NCBI RefSeq assembly: GCF_032842945.2
Contig: NZ_CP146606.1
Coordinates: 2,732,501 to 2,796,500 of the forward strand
Reading direction: 5' to 3'
Length of the DNA: 64,000 nt
Source: Roseovarius sp. W115
GTDB lineage: Bacteria > Pseudomonadota > Alphaproteobacteria > Rhodobacterales > Rhodobacteraceae
Part shown: positions 17,706 to 27,918 of the stretch, piece after piece
Position numbering within the stretch: the first letter of the stretch is position 1
Layout: each line of letters starts with the position of its first letter
Translations under genes and position numbers: made by a program
The notes under the pieces: model-generated
Seen by the model: only the letters and a program-made list of their open reading frames with translations
Told to the model about the DNA's origin: nothing
The model's database searches: none

Positions 17706-18974
17706 ATGAGCATCTCGAAACGAGGCCGTCTCTATCACCTCCGCCGCCGCGTCCCGCGCCGGTATCGGGGTATCGAGCCGCGCGAAACCGTCTGGATCAG
17801 CCTGCACACCGACTCGGAGACAATCGCTCGGAGCAAGGCGGATCGGGCGTGGAGCCAGATGATCGAGGCGTGGGAGGCGCGGCTGGCCGGGAATAGCGTG
17901 GATGCGGAGGCCCGCTACGAGGCCGCGCGTGACCTCGCCCGGGCGCGCGGCTTTCGGTATCTGGATGCGGGGGCCGTGGCCAAGCTGCCGGTCGAGGACG
18001 TTGTTGAGCGCGTCGAGGCGATCCCCGCGCCTGCGAACCAGCCTGACACGATGGAAGCGGCCGCCCTTCTCGGCACGGTGCCTGAACCCCGCATCACGGT
18101 CACGAAGGCGCTGGGACTTTATTGGGGGCTTGCCAAAGAAAAGACGCTGGGAAAGAGCGAGGACCAGCTGCGCCGTTGGGAAGCTCCGCGCAAGAAAGCC
18201 GTAAACAACTTCGTCGCGGTGGTCGGCAACAAGGAGATCGCCAACATTACCCGCGACGACATGTTGGACTTCCGCCAGCACTGGCTCGACCGGATCGAAG
18301 CAGGCGAGGTCACAGCGAACTCTGCCAACAAGGACCTGATCCACCTGGGCGACGTGTTGAAGACCGTGAACATGATGAAGCGGCTTGGACTGGTGCTGCC
18401 GCTGGGCGAGTTGTCCTTCAAGGAGGGGGAGAAGCTGACGCGCCCGCCATTCAGCGAGGAGTGGATCAGGACGCGCCTGCTCGCCCCAGGCGCGCTGGAC
18501 GGGTTGAACGGTCAGGCCCGCGCTCTGCTGCTCGGGATGATCAACACGGGCTACCTGCCCTCCGAAGGCGCAGCGCTCACGGCGGACACGATCCGGCTGG
18601 ACTGCGACGTTCCCCATATCTCCATCGAACCGGAGGGACGGCAGTTGAAGAGCCACTACGCCCGCCGGGTGATCCCGCTGACCGGTGTCTCGCTGGAAGC
18701 CCTCAAGCAGTACCCCGAGGGCTTTCCCCGCTACCGGAACCGCGCCACCCTGAGTGCGGTTGTGAACAAGTTCCTCCGCGCCAACGGCCTGCTCGAGACC
18801 CCGCGCCACTCGATGTATTCCCTGCGACATGCCTTCGAGGACCGCATGCTTGCCGCCGGGATCGATGACCGCATCCGCCGCGACCTCTTCGGTCACCGTC
18901 TCGACCGCGAACGGTATGGCAAGGGCGCGTCGCTGGAACACGTCGCAGAACTCGTCGCCCGTCTCGCCTTCTGA
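17706..18974 (+). CDS. int: Tyrosine recombinase/integrase, box I Arg apparently missing
   Basis: A 422-residue phage-type integrase with a basic N-terminal arm-binding region (RGRLYHLRRRVPRRYRGIEP), a core-binding SAM-like domain (about 140-240) and a C-terminal catalytic domain. Visible catalytic parts are R374 in YSLRHAFEDRM, H397 and the nucleophile Y404 in GHRLDRERYGKG. Box I reads INTGYLPSEGAAL, with Leu284 (codon CTG, 18555-18557) where the family has Arg; a single change from CGG would explain it. The enzyme may be unable to recombine. It starts at ATG 17706, beside tRNA-Ser and its arm sites, and points into the island. Confidence 0.93.
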   Translation: MSISKRGRLYHLRRRVPRRYRGIEPRETVWISLHTDSETIARSKADRAWSQMIEAWEARLAGNSVDAEARYEAARDLARARGFRYLDAGAVAKLPVEDVVERVEAIPAPANQPDTMEAAALLGTVPEPRITVTKALGLYWGLAKEKTLGKSEDQLRRWEAPRKKAVNNFVAVVGNKEIANITRDDMLDFRQHWLDRIEAGEVTANSANKDLIHLGDVLKTVNMMKRLGLVLPLGELSFKEGEKLTRPPFSEEWIRTRLLAPGALDGLNGQARALLLGMINTGYLPSEGAALTADTIRLDCDVPHISIEPEGRQLKSHYARRVIPLTGVSLEALKQYPEGFPRYRNRATLSAVVNKFLRANGLLETPRHSMYSLRHAFEDRMLAAGIDDRIRRDLFGHRLDRERYGKGASLEHVAELVARLAF

Positions 18975-19201
18975 GCCAGCAGCGCCCGCGCCCGGCGTTG
19001 CGCCTCCGACAGCCGTTTCTCCTTCTTCACGGCCGCGGCCAGTTCCGCCTCCAGCCGCTCGAAGACCGGCGCGAAGGCTGGGTCTCCCGCGACCAGCAAA
19101 GCGACCTTCACCAACGCCGCCTCGATCCGCGCGGCATCGACCGGCAAGGCCGGTTCGGTGCGCGTTGCTGATGGGCGTGACGGTGCCATGTCGAGCAGCA
19201 T
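18893..19201 (-). CDS. Small hypothetical protein convergent with the integrase
   Basis: A 102-residue frame starting MLLDMAPSRPSATRTEP (an alternative start is 19189). It overlaps the integrase 3' end by 82 bp on the opposite strand. The middle (ARIEAALVKVALLVAGDPAF then APVFERLEAELAAAVKKEKR) is a convincing helical, coiled-coil-prone protein. The C-terminus is basic. I recall similar short proteins next to integrases of this kind in Rhodobacterales, but I cannot name a family. No good ribosome binding site is seen. It might be a recombination directionality factor or simply an unknown accessory protein. Confidence 0.45.
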   Translation of the reverse strand: MLLDMAPSRPSATRTEPALPVDAARIEAALVKVALLVAGDPAFAPVFERLEAELAAAVKKEKRLSEAQRRARALLAQKARRATSSATCSSDAPLPYRSRSRR

Positions 19202-19994
19202 GCGGCGGCGCGTGCGTCTTGTGCAGGGCAAGCGAACGCGTCGCGCAAAGCGGCCTGTCACAGCGTGCAAATCGGATGGGCAGGCTCCCGAACGCGGCTC
19301 AAATCGAAGCACCGAAGTGGGCATCTTGGCGGCCGCGCCCGGCCCCCGACTCATGCATCTGGGAGCGTCGCCCGAGTCTGCATATTTGGGGCTTTGGACG
19401 CGCGCCAAGAGCTGGTTTCGGAGGGCTGCGGAAGACAACAGGAAGAAGGGCAAGATAAAAGCGCCTGCCACGAATGCCGCAAGTCACTGACGTGACTAGC
19501 GTTTTCGCGTGCATGCAAATCGGTCGTGTGCAGGTTTCCTGCAATTTCGCAGTGTTTTCAGACCGCTGGTATGCACAATGCGGAAACCTGCTTTTGGCAG
19601 CTACTCCGTAGACGAGGCGACGAGTCCGAGCATCAAGAGTTGGCATCTTGCGCCCAACAATGGGAGCGCAAGATAAAAGAGGTGCGGCAACACGTGCCTA
19701 GGTGTCTGATGTTGATGAAGAAATCGCACGGCAACCCTCCAACACTTGCCGCTTAAATTCACCTAAATATTTGATTTGGCGTTAAATTTGACGCCGCCAA
19801 AAGACGCCCATTGGGAATGTGCCGCTGAATTATTCCCGCGAAGTTAGTGCGTTAACCGTATTGTTGCCGCATCGCGCACAGGGGCGCGGCTGAATAAAGT
19901 CAGTCACAACAACCAGTTGCGTGCCGAATGCGGCCCCCTTTTATCTCGCGCTCCATTGATGCGATTTTTCCAGGCCATGTCTCGTCAACACAAT
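19202..19994. other. Gene-poor island segment
   Basis: About 790 bp without a convincing gene. Short frames here have poor codon use and no ribosome sites. The DNA becomes more AT-rich towards 19750-19900 (CACCTAAATATTTGATTTGG), ahead of the DUF3883 gene's 3' end. A partial inverted repeat, GCAGGTTTCC near 19530 and GGAAACCTGC near 19585, is visible. Confidence 0.5.
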
Positions 19995-20831
19995 TCAGTG
20001 AAAGCTTGCTTGAAAGCTGGTCGCCGTGAGCGACACATGCGCATCAAGCGGCGGGCGCAACTCGAAAGCCTTGGGCGTACGTGCGAAGCTCCAGAGGCGA
20101 AACAAGCACCATTCCTCGCGCCGTTCATCTGCCACTGCAAGCTCGTTGCGCGAGATATGGAACGGCGTGCGTTCCCACCCGTTTGTGGTCTTCACCTCGA
20201 TGAGACGCTGCCGTCCGTCTGCATCGAAACTGGCAATATCATAGCCCGCGCCATCCCCGTCTTCTTCGGAAACCCAGCGGATTTGATGCGCCAAATCCTC
20301 ACGCCCAGATGCGGTTAGCGTGTCACGCTCGTGCTTCAAGACGCGCTCTTCCCCAGCCTTGCCAAGGGCATGGTTGCGTTCATCCCGCGCGGCCACGTCG
20401 AATTTCTTGGCGATGTGGAGCATCTGCTCGAGCTCGTCCGGCGGCGGTTGGTTGGTCAGGGTCGGTGCAGGCCCGACCCAGAGTTGCGCCGCCTCGGCCA
20501 TGCCATCAACTGGCCGGGAAGAAAGGGTGCGGTGCGTCCAACCGGGGTTAATAGCCAGCCATCGTGCGACGGCGTCGATCAAGCTGGTCTGGAATTTGAA
20601 GGCCGGTTTGTACCCGGTAATCCAGACCTCACCGAGCCCCTTGAGCACAGCGCTGATGTTCTGATGTTTGAACTCGACCGATCCGTCCGAGCGGTCGTTG
20701 AGTCGCGGTAGAAGCTGCCGCCGATGCTCGGTCTTGTTGTAGGGACCGCCTGCCACATCGTTAGCCAGCATCGCGAAGTAGTCCGCGACGATCAGGTCAT
20801 TCTCGGCATCTGTCCACGCTTGGTTCGACAT
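19995..20831 (-). CDS. DUF3883 domain protein (putative nuclease-fold, possible defence gene)
   Basis: A 278-residue protein. The N-terminal half is a helical region typical of orphan restriction-type proteins (MSNQAWTDAENDLIVADYFA). The C-terminal half carries the DUF3883 pattern with a PD-(D/E)XK-like core: GYDIASFDADGRQRLIEVKT, giving D, then E-x-K. Downstream RTPFHISRNELAVADERREE is also typical. Proteins with DUF3883 often accompany restriction or other anti-phage modules. Here the gene stands alone inside an integrative island, so defence is an inference. It starts at 20831 (ATG) and is transcribed toward the integrase. Confidence 0.8.
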   Translation of the reverse strand: MSNQAWTDAENDLIVADYFAMLANDVAGGPYNKTEHRRQLLPRLNDRSDGSVEFKHQNISAVLKGLGEVWITGYKPAFKFQTSLIDAVARWLAINPGWTHRTLSSRPVDGMAEAAQLWVGPAPTLTNQPPPDELEQMLHIAKKFDVAARDERNHALGKAGEERVLKHERDTLTASGREDLAHQIRWVSEEDGDGAGYDIASFDADGRQRLIEVKTTNGWERTPFHISRNELAVADERREEWCLFRLWSFARTPKAFELRPPLDAHVSLTATSFQASFH

Positions 20832-21244
20832 CGCGCCAGGCTAGGGGAAGGTTCGGAGTTTGTCACGAAAGCGCGGGTTGCGGACCTTCGGCGTGATCCG
20901 CGTCAAAGCCCGCATGGCTGGACGAAGGGTGAATTCGTTGCGTTTGCGCAGAAGGCTGCTTCCATACGCCTTGCAGACCTTCACCTTGGATTGCACACGA
21001 GGCAAAAAAACCAGCGGTTAAAATACTGATGCAAAGGGACAATCTTTTCAATTCTCCATCGGTTGCCTAGCCCTAAACCCATAGGCATGTTTGTACTGTT
21101 CCGTAGGTCAGTCGGCAGCAAATGCTTGGTCTGAGGCCATTCCTTGGCATCTATTTGTCACGAACAGTTTCGGTGTCGCAAACGGAAGGCTAATGCGGCA
21201 GCCGTATCGCTAGCAATGAGACAGAAATGTCTTACGGAGCCTGA
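20832..21244. other. Intergenic region between divergent DUF3883 and EamA genes
   Basis: A 413-bp region between divergent starts, so it should contain both promoters. An AT-rich patch at 21003-21055 (GCAAAAAAACCAGCGGTT and following) stands out. I could not fix promoter hexamers with confidence. No gene is seen. Confidence 0.45.
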
Positions 21245-22162
21245 ATGACTGCCATGAACCAATCGTCACTCGGCACTGACGGGCACCGGTTCGGTGTCCT
21301 GTTTGTCTTTGGCGCTGGCGTGCTTTGGTCGACCGTCGGGCTTGGAATACGGCTGATCGAAGACGCAGTTGTGTGGCAGATATTGCTTTACCGTTCGGTC
21401 AGCCTGTCACTTCTGCTTTACGTATTCATTCGCTTGCGGTCCGGAGAAAGCCCCTTTGCCCAGATACGCCGCACGGGGTTTCCAGCGGTGATCGCGGGGC
21501 TGTCGCTGGTTGCTGCCTATTCCGGCGGTATATATGCGATCCAGGCGACATCCGTGGCAAACGCCATGCTTTTGTTTGCGACAGCACCCTTCATGGCGGC
21601 AGTTCTGGGGTGGATCGTGCTGCGCGAACTTGTTCGTCTTGCCACCTGGGTGGCCATCGCCGTTGCCATTGCCGGTATCGCGATCATGGTCGCAGATAAA
21701 TCCGGGGGCGTTGCCTTGACCGGCAGCCTTGCGGCTTTGGGGTCCGCCTTTGGGTTTGCGGTCTTCACTGTGGCGCTTCGGTGGGGAAAATCAGGTGAAA
21801 TGCTGCCGTCGGTTTTTCTGTCCGGATTATTCGGCATCATCGTGACATCCGGCATATGTCTGTATTTGGAATTGTCGCTTGTGTTGTCGTTCCGGGATGG
21901 CGGCATAGCAATGGGCATGGGGGTGTTTCAGGTCGGCGCAGGGTTGATCCTGTATACTCTGGGGTCTCGCAGCCTTCCCGCTGCGGAACTTGCGCTGTTG
22001 TCACTGGCTGAAGTTCTGCTTGGCCCGTTATGGGTCTGGTTGTTTATCGGCGAAACGGCCACGCTGAACACATTGACTGGAGGCGCAGTTTTGCTTGCGG
22101 CCATCGCTGGAAACGCTCTGTCAGGCAAGCGACGCAAGCCGCCGCCGATCACGTCACCTTAG
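21245..22162 (+). CDS. EamA/DMT-superfamily transporter
   Basis: A 305-residue membrane protein with ten predicted helices in two repeated EamA halves. The first half shows VLFVFGAGVLWSTVGLGIRL and YAIQATSVANAMLLFATAPF; the second shows LGSAFGFAVFTVALRWGK and ALLSLAEVLLGPLWVWLFIG. It is the family of drug/metabolite exporters and uptake proteins for amino acids, purines and similar solutes. The substrate cannot be read from the sequence. It lies 544 bp before the aminotransferase cassette on the same strand, so a link is possible but not shown. It starts at ATG 21245. Confidence 0.9.
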   Translation: MTAMNQSSLGTDGHRFGVLFVFGAGVLWSTVGLGIRLIEDAVVWQILLYRSVSLSLLLYVFIRLRSGESPFAQIRRTGFPAVIAGLSLVAAYSGGIYAIQATSVANAMLLFATAPFMAAVLGWIVLRELVRLATWVAIAVAIAGIAIMVADKSGGVALTGSLAALGSAFGFAVFTVALRWGKSGEMLPSVFLSGLFGIIVTSGICLYLELSLVLSFRDGGIAMGMGVFQVGAGLILYTLGSRSLPAAELALLSLAEVLLGPLWVWLFIGETATLNTLTGGAVLLAAIAGNALSGKRRKPPPITSP

Positions 22163-22706
22163 GGAATTGGGGACAACCTATTTCTGATGGAGCTGCCGTG
22201 GGCCAGGAGTTGCATGTGTGATCCGATCCACGTGCGCATGATAAGTGTTGCACTTGGCGTTCCAATATACGTGTTGCTTTTGCGCGGCTTTAGCCCTAGG
22301 GCTATATCTCTGGAGCGCTAATACGCCGTGCGACAGTATTTTTTCGGCCAATCTTGATCGCTTACCTTATCGTCCTGCGTTGACCCAAGCATTTGCACGT
22401 GTGCCACGCTGGCCAGATTACGATCAATTGGCCGCATAGCTAACGACCATTTCTGTTCGACCCTACGATACCGTCGCCAAGATGCTGCCAAGCCGCATCT
22501 AAGGCGCTCCTGGTCCGCTCACATTGGCAGGATCAGGTACTCCATATTTTTTCCATACCCGTCCAATTTTCGGACGATACGACAACAGCCCCCAGTATGG
22601 CTGTGTTTTCGAACTCGATTTGTGCCCTCTCGACGTCTCTGTGCGGTTCGCGCTCAGGGGCACATCATGGGCGTACCGGCGTTAGAACCAAGAGGTTGCA
22701 GCGTCG
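22163..22706. other. Gene-free spacer before the aminotransferase cassette
   Basis: A 544-bp region without a convincing gene. A 64-codon frame at 22245-22439 has a TTG start, rich Cys and Arg content and no ribosome site. The segment presumably contains the promoter of the downstream three-gene cassette. I see no hairpin terminator after the EamA gene. Confidence 0.4.
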
Positions 22707-23906
22707 TTGGAGCATGACCTGAATTTGGACAAACAACTGCTTTTCACCCCCGGCCCTGTGAATGTGGCCGAGACTCTGCGTACCGCGATTTGCAAAGAGG
22801 ATATCTGCCATCGGGAAACTGATTTTGATGCCCTTCTTGCAGGTATTGAGCACAAATTACTCTCCCTGTTTCAGATAAGAAAAAGAGAACGCTACCGCGC
22901 GGTGGTGATCACCGGCTCCGGGACAGCGGCGAATGAGGCGATACTGTCCTCAGTTGTCGGAGATGGTGCCGTTCTGATCCTGTCGAACGGAGAATTTGGC
23001 GGTCGACTGCACAAGACATCACTGATCCACAACAAGAAGACCCATCTGATCGAAATGCCCTGGGGCATCGCCTTCGACATACCACAGATCGCAACTTACC
23101 TTGCAAAACACAAGATCGATGTGGTGGCTATGGTTCACCACGAGACGTGTTCCGGCATGCTGAATCCGCTGGCCCAGATCGGAGCTTTGGTAAAAGCCAG
23201 CGGCGCACTCTTTGTGGTGGATGGGGTCAGCTCGGTTGGTGCCGAGGTGATCGACATGGAGGCGTGCAACATCGCGTTTGTGTCCAGTTCCAGTTCCAAG
23301 GCCTTGGGGTCATATCCCGGCTTGTCTTTTGTCGTGGGGCGAAAGAAACAGTTCAAACGGCTCAAACACCACGCGGCCAAGACGACTTACCTGAACCTCG
23401 CGACGTTCTACGCATTCCTCAAGACCCACAGTCAGACGCCAAACACACCCGCCGTACCGTTGTTTTTTGCTCTGGATCAGGCGCTCACGGACATTCTGAG
23501 CGAGGGCGTCCTTATGCGCTATGCCCGCATCAAGGCGCGGGCTGATCTGCTGCGGAACGGCATGCGCAGGCTCAACCTCGACTTTTTGGTTGATGAGGCG
23601 GACATGTGTTCGATGCTGACGACAGTGCAGGCTCCGGCATCAGTATCCGTGCATGATCTGCGTGCGGGTCTGCGTGATCATTCCATCATCATCTATGAAG
23701 GTAAGGGATGCTTTGCAGGCAAGGTTTTTCAGGTCGGCAATATAGGAGAGCTCTCGGATGACGACATCCGGTATTTCCTGTCCACCCTCAAGGACGTGTT
23801 GCTGACGCTTCAGGCAGATGCGGCAGACCTTGTAACTCTGGTCAGCCCAAAGCAAAAGCCCCCCGCCTTGTTGCCAGTGCCTGCAGATCTGCGGGTGGTA
23901 TCTTGA
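22707..23906 (+). CDS. Class V aminotransferase, PhnW-like (2-aminoethylphosphonate-pyruvate transaminase family)
   Basis: A 399-residue PLP enzyme of the alanine-glyoxylate/AEP aminotransferase group. The N-terminal LLFTPGPVNVAETLRTA and the VITGSGTAANEAIL loop are typical. Asp172 in VVDGVSSVGAEVID contacts the PLP ring nitrogen. The Schiff-base lysine is K198 in FVSSSSSKALGSYPG. The only usable start is TTG 22707 with AGAGG 11 bases before it. The next gene overlaps its stop (TTGA), showing coupling. With a CDP-alcohol phosphotransferase and a PntC-like nucleotidyltransferase behind it, the likely role is forming 2-aminoethylphosphonate or a related amino head group. A plain serine/alanine-glyoxylate transaminase cannot be ruled out. 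Confidence 0.85.
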   Translation: MEHDLNLDKQLLFTPGPVNVAETLRTAICKEDICHRETDFDALLAGIEHKLLSLFQIRKRERYRAVVITGSGTAANEAILSSVVGDGAVLILSNGEFGGRLHKTSLIHNKKTHLIEMPWGIAFDIPQIATYLAKHKIDVVAMVHHETCSGMLNPLAQIGALVKASGALFVVDGVSSVGAEVIDMEACNIAFVSSSSSKALGSYPGLSFVVGRKKQFKRLKHHAAKTTYLNLATFYAFLKTHSQTPNTPAVPLFFALDQALTDILSEGVLMRYARIKARADLLRNGMRRLNLDFLVDEADMCSMLTTVQAPASVSVHDLRAGLRDHSIIIYEGKGCFAGKVFQVGNIGELSDDDIRYFLSTLKDVLLTLQADAADLVTLVSPKQKPPALLPVPADLRVVS

Positions 23907-24670
23907 ACGATAAGCTGAAACGGCTCTGGGCGACCAAGACCCGCGATGACGAATGGTGGTCGTCTTTTGTCACGGCCCCGCTGGCTATCGCTGCCAATTA
24001 TGGTGCTGTCGACATCCCTTGGGTTACACCCAACCGGATCACATCGGCTTCGTTCCTTGTGGCTATCGTGGCAACCTTTGCGATTCTGATCGGCGGGACT
24101 GCGTGTTTCATCGCGGCGGCCATCCTGATCCACATCAGCCATGTCCTGGATTGCATGGACGGTCAGTTGGCGCGTTACAGACAGGTTTCGTCCCCCGTCG
24201 GCAGTTACTACGACCGTATCACCGATCAAGTACAGGTCACATTATGGTTCGGGGCGGCAGGCTTTGCTGCATATGCGCAGACAAACAGCGTCACGCCGGT
24301 GTTTCTGTCGCTAGTCGGTATCGCGTTCTATGGACTGCGCGGATACGCCAGATACGTGGCATTAGAGATCGAAACGGGACGCGACCCGGATTATCCTGCT
24401 CAGATCGCGCAAATGAAACAGGTACAGACCACCGCAGGTCCAGGGTTTGGTCTAAAGGCAAATCTAGTCTGGTTCCGGCGAGAACAAAGCAAGGTGCTCG
24501 CCTTTGATGAAGGCGTCTTCATCTTCATGCTCTCTGCGGCACTCATCTTGGACCAACTCATACCTATGCTTTGGGTATTTGCGGCAAGTCAGGTGTTTTG
24601 GGGCCTCTACAAATCGTGGCTGCGCGGAAAAAACATCAACGAAAATCTGAAAGTTCCAACGCAAAAGTAG
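23903..24670 (+). CDS. CDP-alcohol phosphatidyltransferase family membrane protein
   Basis: A 255-residue membrane enzyme with about six helices. The full CDP-alcohol phosphotransferase motif is present: D83, D86-G87, A90-R91, G100, D104 and D108 in DCMDGQLARYRQ and SPVGSYYDRITDQ. Such enzymes move a phospho-alcohol from a CDP-alcohol onto an acceptor, releasing CMP. It starts at TTG 23903, overlapping the aminotransferase stop. In this operon the donor would be the CDP- or CMP-activated product of the following nucleotidyltransferase, and the acceptor a lipid such as diacylglycerol (inference). Confidence 0.9.
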   Translation: MNDKLKRLWATKTRDDEWWSSFVTAPLAIAANYGAVDIPWVTPNRITSASFLVAIVATFAILIGGTACFIAAAILIHISHVLDCMDGQLARYRQVSSPVGSYYDRITDQVQVTLWFGAAGFAAYAQTNSVTPVFLSLVGIAFYGLRGYARYVALEIETGRDPDYPAQIAQMKQVQTTAGPGFGLKANLVWFRREQSKVLAFDEGVFIFMLSAALILDQLIPMLWVFAASQVFWGLYKSWLRGKNINENLKVPTQK

Positions 24671-24706
24671 CCTGCTTCAATACGGGTCATTTAGGATTCA
24701 AGTATC

Positions 24707-25534
24707 ATGAAAAACGAAAAACACCGTGCGCCGGTTGCCGTCATTCTGGCCGCTGGCATTGGCTCCCGCCTCAGCCCACTGACCGACAATTGCCCCAAAA
24801 GCCTACTGACTGTGGGCGGATCTGTCATCCTTGAACGCATGATCCGTAACTGCCTGAGCTGCGGAATGTCGCAATTCGTTCTGGTTCTGGGTCACCGGGC
24901 TGATGAGATTAAGAAATTTGTAGACAAGGCATTTCGCGGCATCCGTGTCACCTATGTGATCAACGACCGATACCGCGAGACGAACACAGGCTACTCCCTG
25001 ATGCTGGCGGCCAAAGCGATTGGCACAGCTGAGTTTGTGAAATTCGATGCGGACGTCGTGTTTGATGTCAAAATCCTGCGCCAACTTTTAGACAGCGACC
25101 ACGCAAACATCTTGTGCATTGACCGCAACATCGCGCTTGAGGACGAAGAAGTTAAGGTCATCGCAGACGAACAGATGCAGGTCCTTGAAGTTGGCAAGTC
25201 CGTCGATCCTAAGCGCGCGTTGGGTGAATCAATCGGCGTCGAAAAGATCAGCGCCGGAACGGGTGCACTGCTATTCGCAGAGCTTTCAGAAATGATGGAG
25301 AGCCGTGGAAACCTTCAGGCGTATTACGAGGCCGCTTACGCGCAATTGGTCGACAAAGGTACGCATTTTCATGCTCTTGATATCAGCGGTTTGGACTGGA
25401 CTGAGATTGACACAGCCAAAGATTTTGCCGCTGCAAATGCGATGTTTGGTAGCCCTGTCACTACCATATCCCGTAGCCAGCAAAAGGTGCTGGACGAGGC
25501 TGTGGAAGAATCAGCCGTCCAGACGCACGTCTGA
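24707..25534 (+). CDS. Sugar-phosphate/phosphonate nucleotidyltransferase, PntC-like
   Basis: A 275-residue NTP transferase with the N-terminal signature AVILAAGIGSRLSPLTDNCP and PKSLLTVGG at residues 11-38. The metal-binding Asp lies in VKFDADVVFD. Length and motif fit the small cytidylyltransferases that activate phosphocholine, phosphoinositol or 2-aminoethylphosphonate. Position after a PhnW-like transaminase and a CDP-alcohol phosphotransferase favours CTP:2-AEP cytidylyltransferase (PntC) activity. An inositol-phosphate or choline-phosphate substrate is the main alternative. ATG 24707 lies 36 bp after the upstream stop. Confidence 0.88.
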   Translation: MKNEKHRAPVAVILAAGIGSRLSPLTDNCPKSLLTVGGSVILERMIRNCLSCGMSQFVLVLGHRADEIKKFVDKAFRGIRVTYVINDRYRETNTGYSLMLAAKAIGTAEFVKFDADVVFDVKILRQLLDSDHANILCIDRNIALEDEEVKVIADEQMQVLEVGKSVDPKRALGESIGVEKISAGTGALLFAELSEMMESRGNLQAYYEAAYAQLVDKGTHFHALDISGLDWTEIDTAKDFAAANAMFGSPVTTISRSQQKVLDEAVEESAVQTHV

Positions 25535-25634
25535 TGCATCTACTGCCCTGCGCCGCAATTCTGGCGCGCGGTTTACAGCGCAGTGAAGCCCTTGCCATCC
25601 CGGCACAGGATCGCTGCATTTGAAAGGACCTCTC

Positions 25635-25772
25635 ATGGCCAAAGGCAACAACAGCAAACGTGGCAACAAAGAAGCCAAAAAACCCAAGCAAGAGAAACCA
25701 AAGGTTTCTGCGACGGCCAATTCTCTGGCTGGAAAACCCGCGCTCGCAATTGGCGGCAAAAAGGTAAAGTAG
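25635..25772 (+). CDS. Small basic protein of 45 residues
   Basis: ATG 25635 has AAAGGA (25623-25628) six bases upstream. It opens a frame of 45 residues beginning MAKGNNSKRGNKEAKKPKQE and ending GGKKVK. It is lysine-rich and has no membrane segment. The clear ribosome site and codon use support a real gene. I have seen closely similar short proteins annotated as hypothetical in Rhodobacterales. Function unknown; a nucleic-acid-binding role is only a guess from the charge. Confidence 0.7.
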   Translation: MAKGNNSKRGNKEAKKPKQEKPKVSATANSLAGKPALAIGGKKVK

Positions 25773-25891
25773 CCAGAACGTTTCGGATTTCGTCCGTCTG
25801 AGGTATTCAGCTTGATTTAGTTGCGCACCTTGGCACGGGCGGCGCCCGAGACTTGTCCCAAAACGCCTATTATTTAGATTTGGAAGACCCA

Positions 25892-26167
25892 ATGAGCGAA
25901 GTTGAAGAGTCCAGCACAAAGGTTCACTATGTCTGCCAGACATACATCGCCAAGACGACTGCGCGCGGGCAGCAAGGCAACCTTCAAATCGACAAGCAAC
26001 TACAGTATTCTACACCCCATGAAGCTCAAGAGCGGGCAGAACGTGAATTTCGCGCGGAATATTGCGTCGGTGCCGACGCCTATATGGTGGTTGAAGACAG
26101 CAGTAGCGGCGAAGTAGGAGCCCCTACATTTTTAGTAAGACTTGGGTCTGTCCCTGAGCAGGATTGA
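25892..26167 (+). CDS. Hypothetical protein, 91 residues
   Basis: ATG 25892 is chosen (MSEVEESSTKVHYVCQTYIA), with GGAAG about five bases upstream; a TTG at 25853 is in the same frame. The protein is soluble, with the pattern KTTARGQQGNLQIDKQ and YSTPHEAQERAEREF. It looks like a compact alpha/beta domain with no known motif. It is convergent with groEL. I do not recognise a family. Confidence 0.6.
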   Translation: MSEVEESSTKVHYVCQTYIAKTTARGQQGNLQIDKQLQYSTPHEAQERAEREFRAEYCVGADAYMVVEDSSSGEVGAPTFLVRLGSVPEQD

Positions 26168-26200
26168 CTTCAAAATCGGCAGTGCGTTGAAGACATAGGT

Positions 26201-26228
26201 TGGCCCGCAAGCGTTTACCTGCGGGCCA
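26201..26228. terminator. Hairpin between the convergent hypothetical gene and groEL
   Basis: TGGCCCGCA (26201-26209) pairs perfectly with TGCGGGCCA (26220-26228) over a 10-base loop, 13 bp beyond the groEL stop. There is no clear T-run on either side, so it may act as a transcript-end stabiliser or a weak bidirectional terminator. Confidence 0.55.
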
Positions 26229-26240
26229 GTAGGTCGTGAT

Positions 26241-27908
<1,668 letters not shown>

Positions 27909-27918
27909 TCAGCGTCGT

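Noticed and set aside
22245..22439. A 64-codon frame in the spacer before the aminotransferase
   Set aside because: TTG start, no ribosome site, Cys-rich low-quality composition and no coupling with neighbours.
24707..25534. Di-myo-inositol-phosphate pathway as the role of the nucleotidyltransferase and CDP-alcohol phosphotransferase
   Set aside because: That pathway is mainly known from hyperthermophiles and needs no transaminase; the coupled PhnW-like gene favours an amino head group. Not fully excluded.
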